Shown: in pieces, positions 1 to 9,781 of the stretch
Layout: every line of letters starts with the position of its first letter
Numbering within the stretch: position 1 is the first letter of the stretch
IMG/VR virus record: IMGVR_UViG_3300028228_000176
Coordinates: 1-64,000 of that record
Source of the DNA: a virus
DNA length: 64,000 nt
Reading direction: 5' to 3' (one strand)
Made by a program: the position numbers and the translations under genes
Notes under the pieces: model-generated
The model's input: only the letters and a program-made list of their open reading frames with translations
Told to the model about the DNA's origin: nothing
The model's database searches: none

Positions 1-1520
1 AGCCAATCCAAGATGGTATGGATAGACCGAAAACAGAATTGGCATATAGAGTACCTGCTTCAAAGCTTACAAGAAGGAAGCTTGACTCTAATGAAAAACC
101 AGAAGATATCAAAGGATTGGATACTACGATTGACTGGAAAAACACAGGAGACAACTCTTACGATGGAGAGAAACTGAAATTACTTATACATGACGAGAGC
201 GGTAAATGGGAGAGGCCAAGCAACATCCTTAATAACTGGAGAGTTACTAAAACCTGCCTTCGATTAGGTAGTAGAATAATTGGTAAATGTATGATGGGTT
301 CAACTAGCAACTCGTTGGATAAAGGTGGTGATAATTTTAAAAAATTGTATTATGGGTCAGACGTTACAAGAAGAAACGCCAACGGACAGACTAGCTCGGG
401 ATTATATTCTTTGTTCATACCTATGGAATGGAACTACGAGGGATACATTGATTCTTATGGAATACCTGTATTCGATAAGCCTGAAGTACCCACAGAAGAC
501 CCCTACGGAACCCCGATAACTCAAGGAGTAATACAGTTTTGGAATAATGAAGTAGCGGGTTTAAAGGATGACCAAGATGGATTAAATGAGTTTTACAGAC
601 AATTCCCAAGAACAGAACAACACGCTTTTAGAGATGAAGCAAAAGAATCGTTATTTAATTTAACAAGAATATATCAGCAAATAGACCACAATGAGTCTAT
701 GGCATCAAGCTCATTGGTAACTAAAGGAAACTTTCAGTGGGAGAACGGAATTAAAGACACAAGAGTTATGTTTATGCCACACAAAGATGGTAGATTTCAT
801 ATTTCTTGGATTCCGCCTTTAGGTATGCAAAATAGAGTTGTACCAAAAAATGGTATACTTTATCCAGGGAATGAACACCTTGGGGCTTTCGGTTGTGATA
901 GTTATGACATATCAGGAACAGTGGACAAAAGGGGTTCTAATGGTTCTCTTCATGGTTTGACAAAGTTTAGTATGGAGGACGCTCCTGCAAATCATTTCTT
1001 TTTGGAATATATTGCAAGACCTCAAACAGCAGAGATATTTTTTGAGGATGTATTAATGGCTTGCGTGTTTTACGGTATGCCAATACTTGCAGAGAATAAC
1101 AAACCAAGACTTCTGTATCATTTTAAAAGAAGAGGTTATAGAGGGTTTTCTATGAATAGACCAGATAAGATATACAACAAGTTGTCAATAACGGAAAGAG
1201 ATATTGGAGGAGTTCCTAACTCTAGCCAAGATATGATACAATCTCACGCTGCCGCAATAGAAACATATATAGAGGAACTTGTTGGAGTTTTAGGTGATGA
1301 TGAGATGGGAGATGTTTACTTCCAAAGAACATTAGAAGACTGGGCTAGATTTAATATAAACAATAGAACGAAGCACGATGCGTCTATTAGTTCAGGCCTT
1401 GCAATTATGGCCTGCAACAAAAATAGATACGCACCTGTAAATAAGGTGGTAAGACAGAATATAAATTTAGGGTTGAAGAGATACGACAACTCTGGAAAGT
1501 TTTCAAAAATAATAAAGTAA
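1..1520 (+). CDS. terL: Terminase large subunit, C-terminal part (5' end cut by window)
   Basis: The reading frame is open to the window edge, so the ATG at 18 is internal and about 506 residues are visible. Counting from that Met, the hydrophobic strand plus acidic pair LLIHDE (residues 55-60) fits the Walker B of the packaging ATPase, and MGSTSN (93-98) fits the coupling motif. The Asp-rich stretch GCDSYDISGTVDKRG, near residue 295, fits the RNase H-like nuclease that cuts concatemers. The Walker A region is missing and should lie in the sequence lost between the two window ends; the N-terminus is probably the frame starting at 63816. The gene abuts the portal gene with no spacer, as in a packaging operon. 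Confidence 0.85.
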   Translation, partial: PIQDGMDRPKTELAYRVPASKLTRRKLDSNEKPEDIKGLDTTIDWKNTGDNSYDGEKLKLLIHDESGKWERPSNILNNWRVTKTCLRLGSRIIGKCMMGSTSNSLDKGGDNFKKLYYGSDVTRRNANGQTSSGLYSLFIPMEWNYEGYIDSYGIPVFDKPEVPTEDPYGTPITQGVIQFWNNEVAGLKDDQDGLNEFYRQFPRTEQHAFRDEAKESLFNLTRIYQQIDHNESMASSSLVTKGNFQWENGIKDTRVMFMPHKDGRFHISWIPPLGMQNRVVPKNGILYPGNEHLGAFGCDSYDISGTVDKRGSNGSLHGLTKFSMEDAPANHFFLEYIARPQTAEIFFEDVLMACVFYGMPILAENNKPRLLYHFKRRGYRGFSMNRPDKIYNKLSITERDIGGVPNSSQDMIQSHAAAIETYIEELVGVLGDDEMGDVYFQRTLEDWARFNINNRTKHDASISSGLAIMACNKNRYAPVNKVVRQNINLGLKRYDNSGKFSKIIK

Positions 1521-3926
1521 ATGAACGTAGGCGCAAATCCAAACAGTGTATTTCCTAGCCAAGTGGTTAGTGACACAGAAAAATCAAGCTACGAGTACGG
1601 TGTACAAGTTGGCAGGGCTATCGAGGCTGAGTGGTTCCAACAAGGAGGTAGCGGTAATAGATTTGCAACCAATCACAATAGCTTTCACACACTTAGACTT
1701 TATGCAAGAGGTGAGCAGCCAGTGCAGAAATACAAAGATGAATTAGCTATTAATGGAGATTTATCTTATTTAAATTTGGATTGGAAACCAGTACCCGTTA
1801 TATCTAAGTTTGTAGATATAGTATCAAATGGTATTACAGAAAAAGAATACGAAATAAAAGCTTACGCACAAGACCCTAAAGCATTAAAAGAAAGAACGGA
1901 CTACGCAATGAGTCTAATGGAGGACATGGTTGCTAAGGAAGAGATGATGCAGCTAGAGGCAGCTATTGGAGTAAATGGATTTAATACTGACAATCCTCAA
2001 GACTTACCTCAAGATGAAAAAGAGCTTTCTTTACATATGCAACTTGACTATAAGCAATCAATCGAAATAGCAGAAGAAGAGGCTATTAACCAAGTGCTTG
2101 CAAAGAATAAGTTTACAGAAATAAGAAAAAGATTTAATTACGATTTAACCGTATTAGGTATTGGTTCAGTAAAAACAACTTGGAATAAAGCAGAGGGAGT
2201 TGTGACAGAATATTGTGACCCAGCAAGAATGGTGTATTCTTACACCGACGACCCTAACTTTGAAGATATATACTATGTTGGAGAAGTAAAAGCTGTTTCT
2301 ATTCCAGAATTGAAAAAGCAATTTCCCAATATAACAACAGAGGAATTAAAGAAAATAGAAGAAATGCCTGGCAATCGGGAAAACATCACTGGTTGGAATG
2401 GCTACGATAAAAATACAGTTCAAGTTTTATATTTTGAATACAAGACTTACAACAATCAAGTTTGGAAAATTAAAGAAGGAGTTAATGGCTTAGAAAAGGC
2501 TTTGCAAAAAAGCGATGAATTTAATCCACCAGAAAACGATACATTTAAAAAGGTATCAAGAACGATAGAGGTTTTGTATAGTGGGGCAAAAATACTAGGT
2601 AACAATCAAATGTTACAATGGGAGCTTGGAAAAAATATGACAAGACCTTTTGCCGATACCACTAAGGTAGAAATGAATTATGTTATTTGTGCACCTAGAA
2701 TGTACAATGGTAAGATTGATTCTATTGTAAATAAGATTACAGGATTTGCTGATATGATTCAGCTAACGCACCTTAAATTACAACAAGTAATGTCAAGAAT
2801 GGTTCCTGACGGTGTGTTTTTAGATGTTGACGGACTAGCGGAAGTTGACCTAGGTAATGGAACGAGTTATAACCCAGCAGAAGCATTAAATATGTATTTC
2901 CAAACGGGTAGTGTTCTTGGTCGTTCTTTGACACAAGACGGGGACATTAACAGAGGTAAAGTTCCAATTCAAGAGTTATCTACATCAAGCGGTGGGGCCA
3001 AAATTGCCTCCTTGATTCAGACGTATCAGTACTACTTACAAATGATAAGAGACGTTACGGGACTTAACGAAGCTAGGGATGGGTCTACTCCATCTAAAGA
3101 TGCACTCGTAGGACTTCAAAAGATGGCCGCTAATCAATCTAATGTAGCAACTCGACACATACTTCAAGCTAGTTGTTATTTATCTCTTAGGGCTTGCGAA
3201 AACATCTCAAGAAGAATTGCTGATTCATTAGAGTTTGCTTTGACTGCAAATTCATTAAAGAGTAGTATTAGTGAATACAACGTTGCAACATTAAATGAGA
3301 TTAAAGACTTAAGCCTTCACGATTTTGGTATCTTCTTGGAGTTAGAGCCTGATGATGAAATAAAGGCTCAGTTAGAGCAAAACATTCAAGTAGCTCTGCA
3401 AACTGGAGGGATTGATTTAGAGGACGCAATTGATATTAGGCAAATTAAGAATCTTCAATTAGCAAATGAAATGCTAAAAAATAGAAGAAAGAAAAAGCAA
3501 ATAGCAGAGCAAAAAGCGCAACAAGAAAATATGCAAGCGCAAGCAAACGCAAATGCAGAAGCTTCAGAAAGAGCTGCTATGGCAGAAGTTCAAAAGCAAC
3601 AAGCACTTACTTCTGAAAAAGTTAGTATAGAGCAGTCTAAATCTCAATTTGAAATAGAGAGAATGCAAATGGAGGCTGAGATTAAAAGAGGGTTAATGGC
3701 TGAAGAGTTTAAATACCAAATGCAGTTAGCTCAAGCTAGAATAAAATCAGAGGCAGATAGAGAACGTCAAAACGAAGATAGAAAAGATAACAGAACAAAA
3801 ATAGCTGGAACTCAACAATCGGAAATGATTGACCAAAGAGCAAATAATTTATTACCAAAGAACTTTGAGTCTAAAGGTAACGACAACTTAGAAGGGTTTG
3901 GAACAGAACAGTTCGGCCCAAGATAA
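1521..3926 (+). CDS. Portal protein (crAss-like)
   Basis: An 801-residue protein starting immediately after the terL stop. Length, position between terL and capsid genes, and overall sequence fit the large portal proteins of crAss-like and Cellulophaga podoviruses, which form the dodecameric DNA channel at one capsid vertex. The core is mixed alpha/beta. From about residue 650 the tail is a long Gln/Glu/Ala/Lys-rich region predicted to be coiled coil, the usual barrel or crown extension. The last 40 residues are polar and probably disordered. Assignment rests on synteny and family resemblance, because portals lack a short catalytic motif. Confidence 0.8.
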   Translation: MNVGANPNSVFPSQVVSDTEKSSYEYGVQVGRAIEAEWFQQGGSGNRFATNHNSFHTLRLYARGEQPVQKYKDELAINGDLSYLNLDWKPVPVISKFVDIVSNGITEKEYEIKAYAQDPKALKERTDYAMSLMEDMVAKEEMMQLEAAIGVNGFNTDNPQDLPQDEKELSLHMQLDYKQSIEIAEEEAINQVLAKNKFTEIRKRFNYDLTVLGIGSVKTTWNKAEGVVTEYCDPARMVYSYTDDPNFEDIYYVGEVKAVSIPELKKQFPNITTEELKKIEEMPGNRENITGWNGYDKNTVQVLYFEYKTYNNQVWKIKEGVNGLEKALQKSDEFNPPENDTFKKVSRTIEVLYSGAKILGNNQMLQWELGKNMTRPFADTTKVEMNYVICAPRMYNGKIDSIVNKITGFADMIQLTHLKLQQVMSRMVPDGVFLDVDGLAEVDLGNGTSYNPAEALNMYFQTGSVLGRSLTQDGDINRGKVPIQELSTSSGGAKIASLIQTYQYYLQMIRDVTGLNEARDGSTPSKDALVGLQKMAANQSNVATRHILQASCYLSLRACENISRRIADSLEFALTANSLKSSISEYNVATLNEIKDLSLHDFGIFLELEPDDEIKAQLEQNIQVALQTGGIDLEDAIDIRQIKNLQLANEMLKNRRKKKQIAEQKAQQENMQAQANANAEASERAAMAEVQKQQALTSEKVSIEQSKSQFEIERMQMEAEIKRGLMAEEFKYQMQLAQARIKSEADRERQNEDRKDNRTKIAGTQQSEMIDQRANNLLPKNFESKGNDNLEGFGTEQFGPR

Positions 3927-3954
3927 TTTTTTTTAATTTATATTATATTATATT

Positions 3955-5118
3955 ATGTCAGAAGAAGCAACAAAAGAAGAAGGTAGTTTCAAAATAAAGA
4001 AAAAGCCTACAATGAAGAAGTTAGGGAAACCAAACGAAGTAACAAAAATCAATTTACCAAGCAAACCTCCAGTAGTGGAAACAGAAGCGACAAAGGTTGT
4101 AATACCTTCAGTGAAGGTTGAGGATAAAAAACCAGATGCAGTCGAATCGGAGGCTATTGTTGAAGATAAAAAAGAAGAAATAGTAGAAGAAGAGCAATTT
4201 ACTCAAATTCAAGAAATAACAGAAGATGAGGAAGAGGAAGTAAAAAAGGTTTCTCAAGAAATCAAAGAAGCTATAAGAGACGAACGTGTTTCTGGAAAGC
4301 CATTGCCTGAGAATGTTGAGAAGCTAATTTCTTTTATGGAAGAAGTAGGTGGAACTGTGGAAGATTATGTAAGATTAAATGCAGACTACTCTAAGGTTGA
4401 TAACAACACTCTATTAAAAGAGTATTATAAAAAGAAAAAACCTCATTTAGATGAGGAGGAAATAAATTTCCTTTTAGATGATAACTTTTCGTTTGACGAA
4501 GATTTAGATGAAGAAAGAGAAGTGCGCAAGAAAAAACTTGCGTTCAAAGAAGAGGTTGCAGAAGCAAAGAGTTTTTTAGAAGACTTAAAGGGTAGATATT
4601 ACGATGAGATTAAGTTAAGACCAGGCGTATCCCAAGAGCAGAAAAAAGCGACAGACTTTTTCAACCGACACAATGAAGAGCAAAACTTATCAAAGCAGCG
4701 AAAAGACAGGTTTAAAAAAGCCACGTCTGAACTTTTAAACGATAATTTCAAAGGTTTTGAATATAACATCGGAGAAAAGAAATTCAGATATGGCGTTAAC
4801 AACCCAACTAAAATTGCAGAGCAACAGTCAGATATGTCTAACTTTATTGGGAAGTTTCTCAATGACAAAGGAGAGGTGTCAGACCAACAAGGCTATCACA
4901 AGGCAATGTACGCTGCGGAGAATATGGACAAGATTGCAAGTCATTTTTACGAACAAGGTAAAGCAGATGCAGTTAAGGATGTTGTAAATAGTTCAAAGAA
5001 CATATCAGACACCCCAAGACAAACATCAAGCGACAGTGTTTTCATTAATGGGCTTAAAGTTAAATCTGTAAACGGTATGGATTCTTCAAAATTAAAAATT
5101 AAAAAATCACGATTTTAA
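3955..5118 (+). CDS. Putative capsid scaffold / head assembly protein
   Basis: A 387-residue, highly charged protein between portal and major capsid genes, where scaffolds usually sit. Residues 1-40 are Lys-rich, 40-110 very Glu/Asp-rich, and 110-290 are predicted helical with coiled-coil segments. A small basic C-terminus ends in KLKIKKSRF, the kind of basic tail scaffolds use to touch the capsid. No enzyme motif is visible. An A/T-only 28-bp spacer separates it from the portal gene. The role is inferred from composition and position; a minor capsid protein is the alternative. Confidence 0.5.
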   Translation: MSEEATKEEGSFKIKKKPTMKKLGKPNEVTKINLPSKPPVVETEATKVVIPSVKVEDKKPDAVESEAIVEDKKEEIVEEEQFTQIQEITEDEEEEVKKVSQEIKEAIRDERVSGKPLPENVEKLISFMEEVGGTVEDYVRLNADYSKVDNNTLLKEYYKKKKPHLDEEEINFLLDDNFSFDEDLDEEREVRKKKLAFKEEVAEAKSFLEDLKGRYYDEIKLRPGVSQEQKKATDFFNRHNEEQNLSKQRKDRFKKATSELLNDNFKGFEYNIGEKKFRYGVNNPTKIAEQQSDMSNFIGKFLNDKGEVSDQQGYHKAMYAAENMDKIASHFYEQGKADAVKDVVNSSKNISDTPRQTSSDSVFINGLKVKSVNGMDSSKLKIKKSRF

Positions 5119-5138
5119 CAATTAACAAAAACAAAAAA

Positions 5139-6614
5139 ATGGGACAATTCGGAACGGGCGACCCGCTAGGCGCTTTTAGCCTACAGCCAATGCCAACGAA
5201 AACAACGTTGACAGAAAATTATTTAAACTTTGCTGATGGAAGCGGAAACGACTTTGCACAGCAGTATTTACCAGAGCTTTACGAAGCTGAGGTAGAGCGA
5301 TACGGAAACAGAACTTTATCTGGATTTCTAAGAATGGTTGGTGCTGAGATGCCAATGACATCTGACCAAGTAGTTTGGTCTGAGCAAAATAGGTTGCACA
5401 TTGGATACGAAGATGGTGCTGGAAATCTTTCTGTAGATTTGACTGGAGCAGCTACTGCTGGTGGTTCAACAATCACATTAGGTTCTGACCACCTCATGTC
5501 TATTAGAGTAGGTAACACAATCGTTGTTGCGGATGCCGCTACTGGACTTGTAACTTTAAAATGTTACGTTTCTGCAATAAATCAAGCAGCTAGGTCTTTT
5601 ACAGTATTATCTTACACCACTGCTGATTTAACTAGCATTGGAAACGTTGCTGTAAACTTATTTGTTTATGGTTCAGAGTTTGGTAAAGGTACTGCTGGTA
5701 TGGTAGGTTCTTTAGAAGCTTCTTTTACTCAGTACAACAACAAGCCAATTATTATCAAAGACACTTATGAAGTTAGTGGTTCTGATGCATCTCAAATTGG
5801 TTGGGTTGAAGTTGCTACTGAAGATGGAGCAAGTGGATACTTATGGTATTTGAAGTCTGAAGGAGAAACAAGATTACGTTTCCAAGACTATTTAGAGATG
5901 GCTTCTGTTGAAGGAGAAACTGCAACTGCTGCATCTGGAGTTGTTGTAAACACTGCTTTAGGTACTGGCATTACAACTGCTGGAACTCAAGGTTTGTTTT
6001 CTGCTATTACGGAAAGAGGTAATGTATACCAAAACTACGCAAACGGGACTGGAACTGGCGGTGCTGGAAACAGAAGTGCTTTAGCTGATTTTGATTTTAT
6101 TTTACAAAATCTTGACAAGCAAGGAGCAATTGAAGAGAATATGTTGTTTTTAGATAGAGCTACATCTTTAGACTTTGATGATATGTTGGCTGCTCAGAAC
6201 TCTTATGGTGCTGGTGGTACTTCTTATGGAGTCTTTGAAAACTCTGCTGAAATGGCATTGAACTTAGGTTTTGATGGATTTAGAAGAGGCTCTTACGATT
6301 TCTACAAGACTGATTGGAAATATTTAAATGATGCCACTACTAGAGGTATGATTGACAATATCAAAGGTGTTATGGTTCCTGCTGGAACAAGTACAGTTTA
6401 CGACCAGCAATTAGGTACTAACATTAGACGACCATTCTTACACGTCCGATACAGAGCTTCTGAAGCTGATGACAGACGAATGAAGTCTTGGATTACTGGC
6501 TCTGTTGGAGGTGCTCAAACTTCTACTTTTGACAAAATGGAAGTTAGCTTCTTGTCTGAGAGATGTTTAGTTACTCAAGCTGCTAATAACTTCGTGTTGT
6601 TTACGGCTGCATAG
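5139..6614 (+). CDS. Major capsid protein (crAss-like, HK97-fold expected)
   Basis: A 491-residue protein with the conserved feel of crAss-like major capsid proteins: an N-terminal segment with ERYGNRTLSGFLRMVGAEMP near residue 52, a Gly/Ala/Thr-rich middle that may be an inserted surface domain (about 95-175), and a conserved C-terminus with RPFLHVRYRASEADDRRMKS and SERCLVTQAANNF. The gene is intact, well spaced (20 bp after the scaffold-like gene) and followed by a small hairpin, as expected for the most highly expressed late gene. The HK97 fold is inferred from the family. Confidence 0.85.
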   Translation: MGQFGTGDPLGAFSLQPMPTKTTLTENYLNFADGSGNDFAQQYLPELYEAEVERYGNRTLSGFLRMVGAEMPMTSDQVVWSEQNRLHIGYEDGAGNLSVDLTGAATAGGSTITLGSDHLMSIRVGNTIVVADAATGLVTLKCYVSAINQAARSFTVLSYTTADLTSIGNVAVNLFVYGSEFGKGTAGMVGSLEASFTQYNNKPIIIKDTYEVSGSDASQIGWVEVATEDGASGYLWYLKSEGETRLRFQDYLEMASVEGETATAASGVVVNTALGTGITTAGTQGLFSAITERGNVYQNYANGTGTGGAGNRSALADFDFILQNLDKQGAIEENMLFLDRATSLDFDDMLAAQNSYGAGGTSYGVFENSAEMALNLGFDGFRRGSYDFYKTDWKYLNDATTRGMIDNIKGVMVPAGTSTVYDQQLGTNIRRPFLHVRYRASEADDRRMKSWITGSVGGAQTSTFDKMEVSFLSERCLVTQAANNFVLFTAA

Positions 6615-6633
6615 TATCAATTATTGTGATAAT

Positions 6634-6658
6634 TACCCTCGTTATTCAGACGGGGGTA
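6634..6658 (+). terminator. Short hairpin downstream of the capsid gene
   Basis: An imperfect inverted repeat (TACCCTCG ... GGGGGTA) lies 20 bp after the capsid stop codon. It is followed by T-rich but not homopolymeric DNA. It could attenuate transcription or protect the capsid mRNA 3' end. The stem contains a mismatch, so a true Rho-independent terminator is doubtful. Confidence 0.35.
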
Positions 6659-6701
6659 GTTGTTACTCTTATTATTTATTTTATTTTATTTTATATTTAT
6701 T

Positions 6702-7463
6702 ATGGCAACAAAAGAAAAAACAAAAGAAACTTGGGAAGTTAAAGATAGAAGATATTTTCTAGCTAACGGCAACACCCCATTAACAATGACACTAGCAAGC
6801 AAGCATTCAAATTTGCATCCGCTAATGTATTTTGATGAAGAAAGACTTGAAGAAAGAGAGCTTAGATATGCTACGAATCAAACATCTCCGTTTGTTGATG
6901 AGCAGAAAGGCCCAGTAACAATAGCGCACATCGTGTTTAAAGATGGTGTTCTAATGGTTCCTAAGACAAAACAGTCTTTACAGAAGTTATTATCGTTATA
7001 TCATCCACAAAGAAATATAACATTTAAAGAGATTGACCAAGTTAAGGATGCAGTTGACCAATTGGATTTGATTAACTTAGAAAGAGAGGCTTTAAATTTA
7101 GCTCACGAATTAGATTTAGACCACGCAGAAGCAATCTTGAGAACAGAAATTGGAAGTGTTGTAGCTACAATGACAAGCAAGGAACTTAAAAGAGATTTGA
7201 TGTTATTGGCTAAAAACAATCCAGCTTTATTTATTAGTTTAGCGCACGATGAAAATGTAGAACTTAGAAGTTTTGGTATTAAAGCTGCTGAAAACAACAT
7301 CATTAAGTTGTCGCAAGACCAAAAAACAATATCTTGGGCTGCTAATGGAAAGAAACTTATGACAGTTCCTTTTGACGAGCATCCATATTCAGCATTAGCA
7401 AGTTGGTTTAAGACTGACGAAGGTATGCTGGCATACAAAAGTATAGAGAAAAAATTCTCTTAA
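6702..7463 (+). CDS. Structural gene downstream of the capsid, unknown function
   Basis: The ATG at 6702 is preferred over the in-frame ATG at 6660, because the upstream 14 codons would encode an implausible Leu/Phe-rich peptide read from the T-rich spacer. The protein has 253 residues and is mainly helical and charged, with no membrane segment. Its place between capsid and first ring gene matches a conserved small gene of crAss-like phages, suggesting a role at the head or head-tail interface. I recognise no domain, and function is inferred from position only. Confidence 0.6.
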   Translation: MATKEKTKETWEVKDRRYFLANGNTPLTMTLASKHSNLHPLMYFDEERLEERELRYATNQTSPFVDEQKGPVTIAHIVFKDGVLMVPKTKQSLQKLLSLYHPQRNITFKEIDQVKDAVDQLDLINLEREALNLAHELDLDHAEAILRTEIGSVVATMTSKELKRDLMLLAKNNPALFISLAHDENVELRSFGIKAAENNIIKLSQDQKTISWAANGKKLMTVPFDEHPYSALASWFKTDEGMLAYKSIEKKFS

Positions 7464-7480
7464 CAAGTAACTATATTTAT

Positions 7481-7517
7481 GAGGGGGTAAGTCAGTAATA
7501 ATCTGACCTACTCCCTA
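7481..7517. promoter_or_regulatory. Intergenic hairpin
   Basis: A stem of about 12 pairs with two mismatches (GGGGGTAAGTCAG / CTGACCTACTCCC) around a 7-nt A/T loop fills most of the gap between two structural genes. No T-run follows, so it is more likely an mRNA-stability or processing element than a terminator. It resembles the hairpin after the capsid gene in position, not in sequence. Confidence 0.45.
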
Positions 7518-7537
7518 TAAATAAAATAAAAATTACT

Positions 7538-8642
7538 ATGGCAATAAATATAGATACGGCTTATAAAACCGTACTGTTAATACTTAACAAAGAGGAAAGG
7601 GGTTATGTTACTCCAGACGAGTTTAATAAAATTGCTAATCAAGTTCAACTAGAAATATTTGAACAGTATAGTGATGACTTAAACCAGCAACTAAGAGTTC
7701 CTCAGTCAGATACTGACTATGCCAATAGAATTGAAAACATTGACGAAAAACTTTCTATATTAAAATCATTTTCAACAACAAACTACAACGCTAACGACCC
7801 TAACGATATTCATTTTGAATTAAAGAATAACGTAAGCGTTTCTCTACCAATTTACAGATTAGGGACTGTAACATACAAAGAAGAAGTCGAACTACAAAGG
7901 CTTCAAAGAATGGAATTTTATAACATACAAAGGTCTCCATTAACAAAATCCACAGAATCTTTTCCAACATACTTACTTGAGAACAACAAACTCTACGTTA
8001 AACCTAATAGCATAACTACGTCTATTGGTGTAAGTTATTTAAGAATACCAACTCAACCAAGATGGGGATACTCGATTGGTACGGTAGGTCAATTGCAATA
8101 CGATGCAAGTGTTTATAGCCCAACTTCTTTAAATGTCGGTAATGGGACTTTAACGGACGGAATTGGGTATGCTGTAACTGAAGATGCATGGACTGATGGA
8201 ACTTATACTGGTGATGTAGATAAGGTACTTAATCCAACAAATCCTTGGACATCTAACTCAGCTCAAGGTTCTGGATTAGAAATGTCTTTAACAATTCTAG
8301 GTGGAATACCAATTTCCGCAAGCGTTATAAAAGCAGGGGAAAATTATTTGTCAGGAGACGTAATAACTATTGATAGCACAGCGTTTCAGACCTCTATTAA
8401 CATTAATTTAAATGTAACCGTAACTCTTCAAGATGTTATGTTTAATGCCAATAGCACTTATGGCTCAACAGCTATGGAGCTTGATGTAACAGAGCAAACT
8501 AGTTTTGTCATTAAAACATTATTCTATTTTTGGAGTTGTGGTAAAAGACCCTCAAATTATACAAGTTGCAGCAAGACAAATTCTACAAGAAGAAAATAAC
8601 AAAAAAGCTAATAAGATATGCCAAATCCAAACGGAGGTTTAA
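7538..8642 (+). CDS. Tail ring / head-tail adaptor protein 1 (one frameshift)
   Basis: About 368 residues. The N-terminus (MAINIDTAYKTVLLILNKEE) and the following YVTPDEFN ... EIFEQYSDDLNQQLR are typical of the first ring or adaptor protein of crAss-like podoviruses. The frame as given stops at 8599, but one extra T in the run near 8530 explains this: removing it restores GVVVKDPQIIQVAARQILQE and a stop at 8642. The restored end overlaps the next start by 25 bp, normal for this operon. Residues 180-290 look like an inserted Gly/Thr/Ser-rich beta domain. Confidence 0.65.
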
Positions 8643-9778
8643 TAACCGAGAACAACGCCCAATACTACTCTGGACAACAAGGGTTTTTAGGAGATGGTGT
8701 AACAAAATCTTTTTCGTGTAGCTTTAATACAGATTTAGTTAGTGCCATATCTGGTGCTGTTAATTCTAATTTTTCAGTGAAAGTAAATGCAGTCACTGTA
8801 ACTTCTTACACAATGAGTGGGAATATCGTAACATTTACGACTGCTCCAATAGCAAACTCAACCGTATTAGTTACTTTAAACTCTGACGCTCTTATGTCAA
8901 ACTACGGAGGCTATCAGTACATTAGCCTTGTAGATGTCATAAATAACTTTATAGTGGCTTACGTCGGTGCTGGTAAGCTAATACCTAGTGTAAAAAGAAC
9001 AGATGTTATCTTTCATGCAAAAAGAGGTATGCAAGAGTTTAGCTACGATACTTTAAGGAGTGTGAAATCTCAAGAACTTAATATATCGCCAAGCCTTACT
9101 GCAATTATTCCACAAGATTATGTAAATTATATTAGAGTATTGTCAATAGATAGTCTAGGTGTTAAAAGAATAATTTACCCAAATAACAATTTAACAATAA
9201 ATCCTAACGAAGTTAATATACAAGATATTGATGGAGTTCCAATCCAAGGTGGTTTTGGAGAAAATATTGAAAGCGCTCCTGCAAGAACTGTAGATAGATG
9301 GAGAGGCGCTGACACATCAAAGATAACTGGTGGTTATACAACTGACCAATTAAACGATGGAGTAGACTCTTTTGAAAATGGATTTGACTCTGGATATTGG
9401 GGCGGAATTGATGGACAAAGATACGGACTTGAGCCACAATATACACAAGTAAATGGATTTTTTGGTATAGATGATAGGAGAGGTGTGTTTACATTCTCTA
9501 GTAACTTGAAAGGTCGCTTAGTAGTCATTGAGTACATCTCAGACGGGCTATCTTACGATTTGGACACAAGAGTGCCAAAGATGATAGAAGAGGCTATGTA
9601 CGCTCACATAATCCACGCTATACTTTCAGGTAGAATAAACCAACCAGAGTATGTTGTAAATAGATTAAAAAAAGAAAGAAGCGCAAAACTTAGGAATGCT
9701 AAGATAAGATTATCTAACATAAAAATTGAGGAGATAACTCAAGTTATGAGAGGAAAATCTAAATGGATAAAATCGTAA
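8618..9778 (+). CDS. Tail ring / tail tubular protein 2
   Basis: An intact 386-residue protein. An N-terminal beta-rich region (about 20-90) resembles the first domain of podoviral fibre-attachment proteins, followed by YISLVDVINNFIVAYVG and SYDTLRSVKSQEL, recognisable in ring proteins of Cellulophaga and crAss-like phages. The C-terminal 80 residues are basic and helical. Probably stacks under the portal with the upstream protein to form the tail collar. The role is inferred from family resemblance and gene order. Confidence 0.65.
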   Translation: MPNPNGGLITENNAQYYSGQQGFLGDGVTKSFSCSFNTDLVSAISGAVNSNFSVKVNAVTVTSYTMSGNIVTFTTAPIANSTVLVTLNSDALMSNYGGYQYISLVDVINNFIVAYVGAGKLIPSVKRTDVIFHAKRGMQEFSYDTLRSVKSQELNISPSLTAIIPQDYVNYIRVLSIDSLGVKRIIYPNNNLTINPNEVNIQDIDGVPIQGGFGENIESAPARTVDRWRGADTSKITGGYTTDQLNDGVDSFENGFDSGYWGGIDGQRYGLEPQYTQVNGFFGIDDRRGVFTFSSNLKGRLVVIEYISDGLSYDLDTRVPKMIEEAMYAHIIHAILSGRINQPEYVVNRLKKERSAKLRNAKIRLSNIKIEEITQVMRGKSKWIKS

Positions 9779-9781
9779 AAT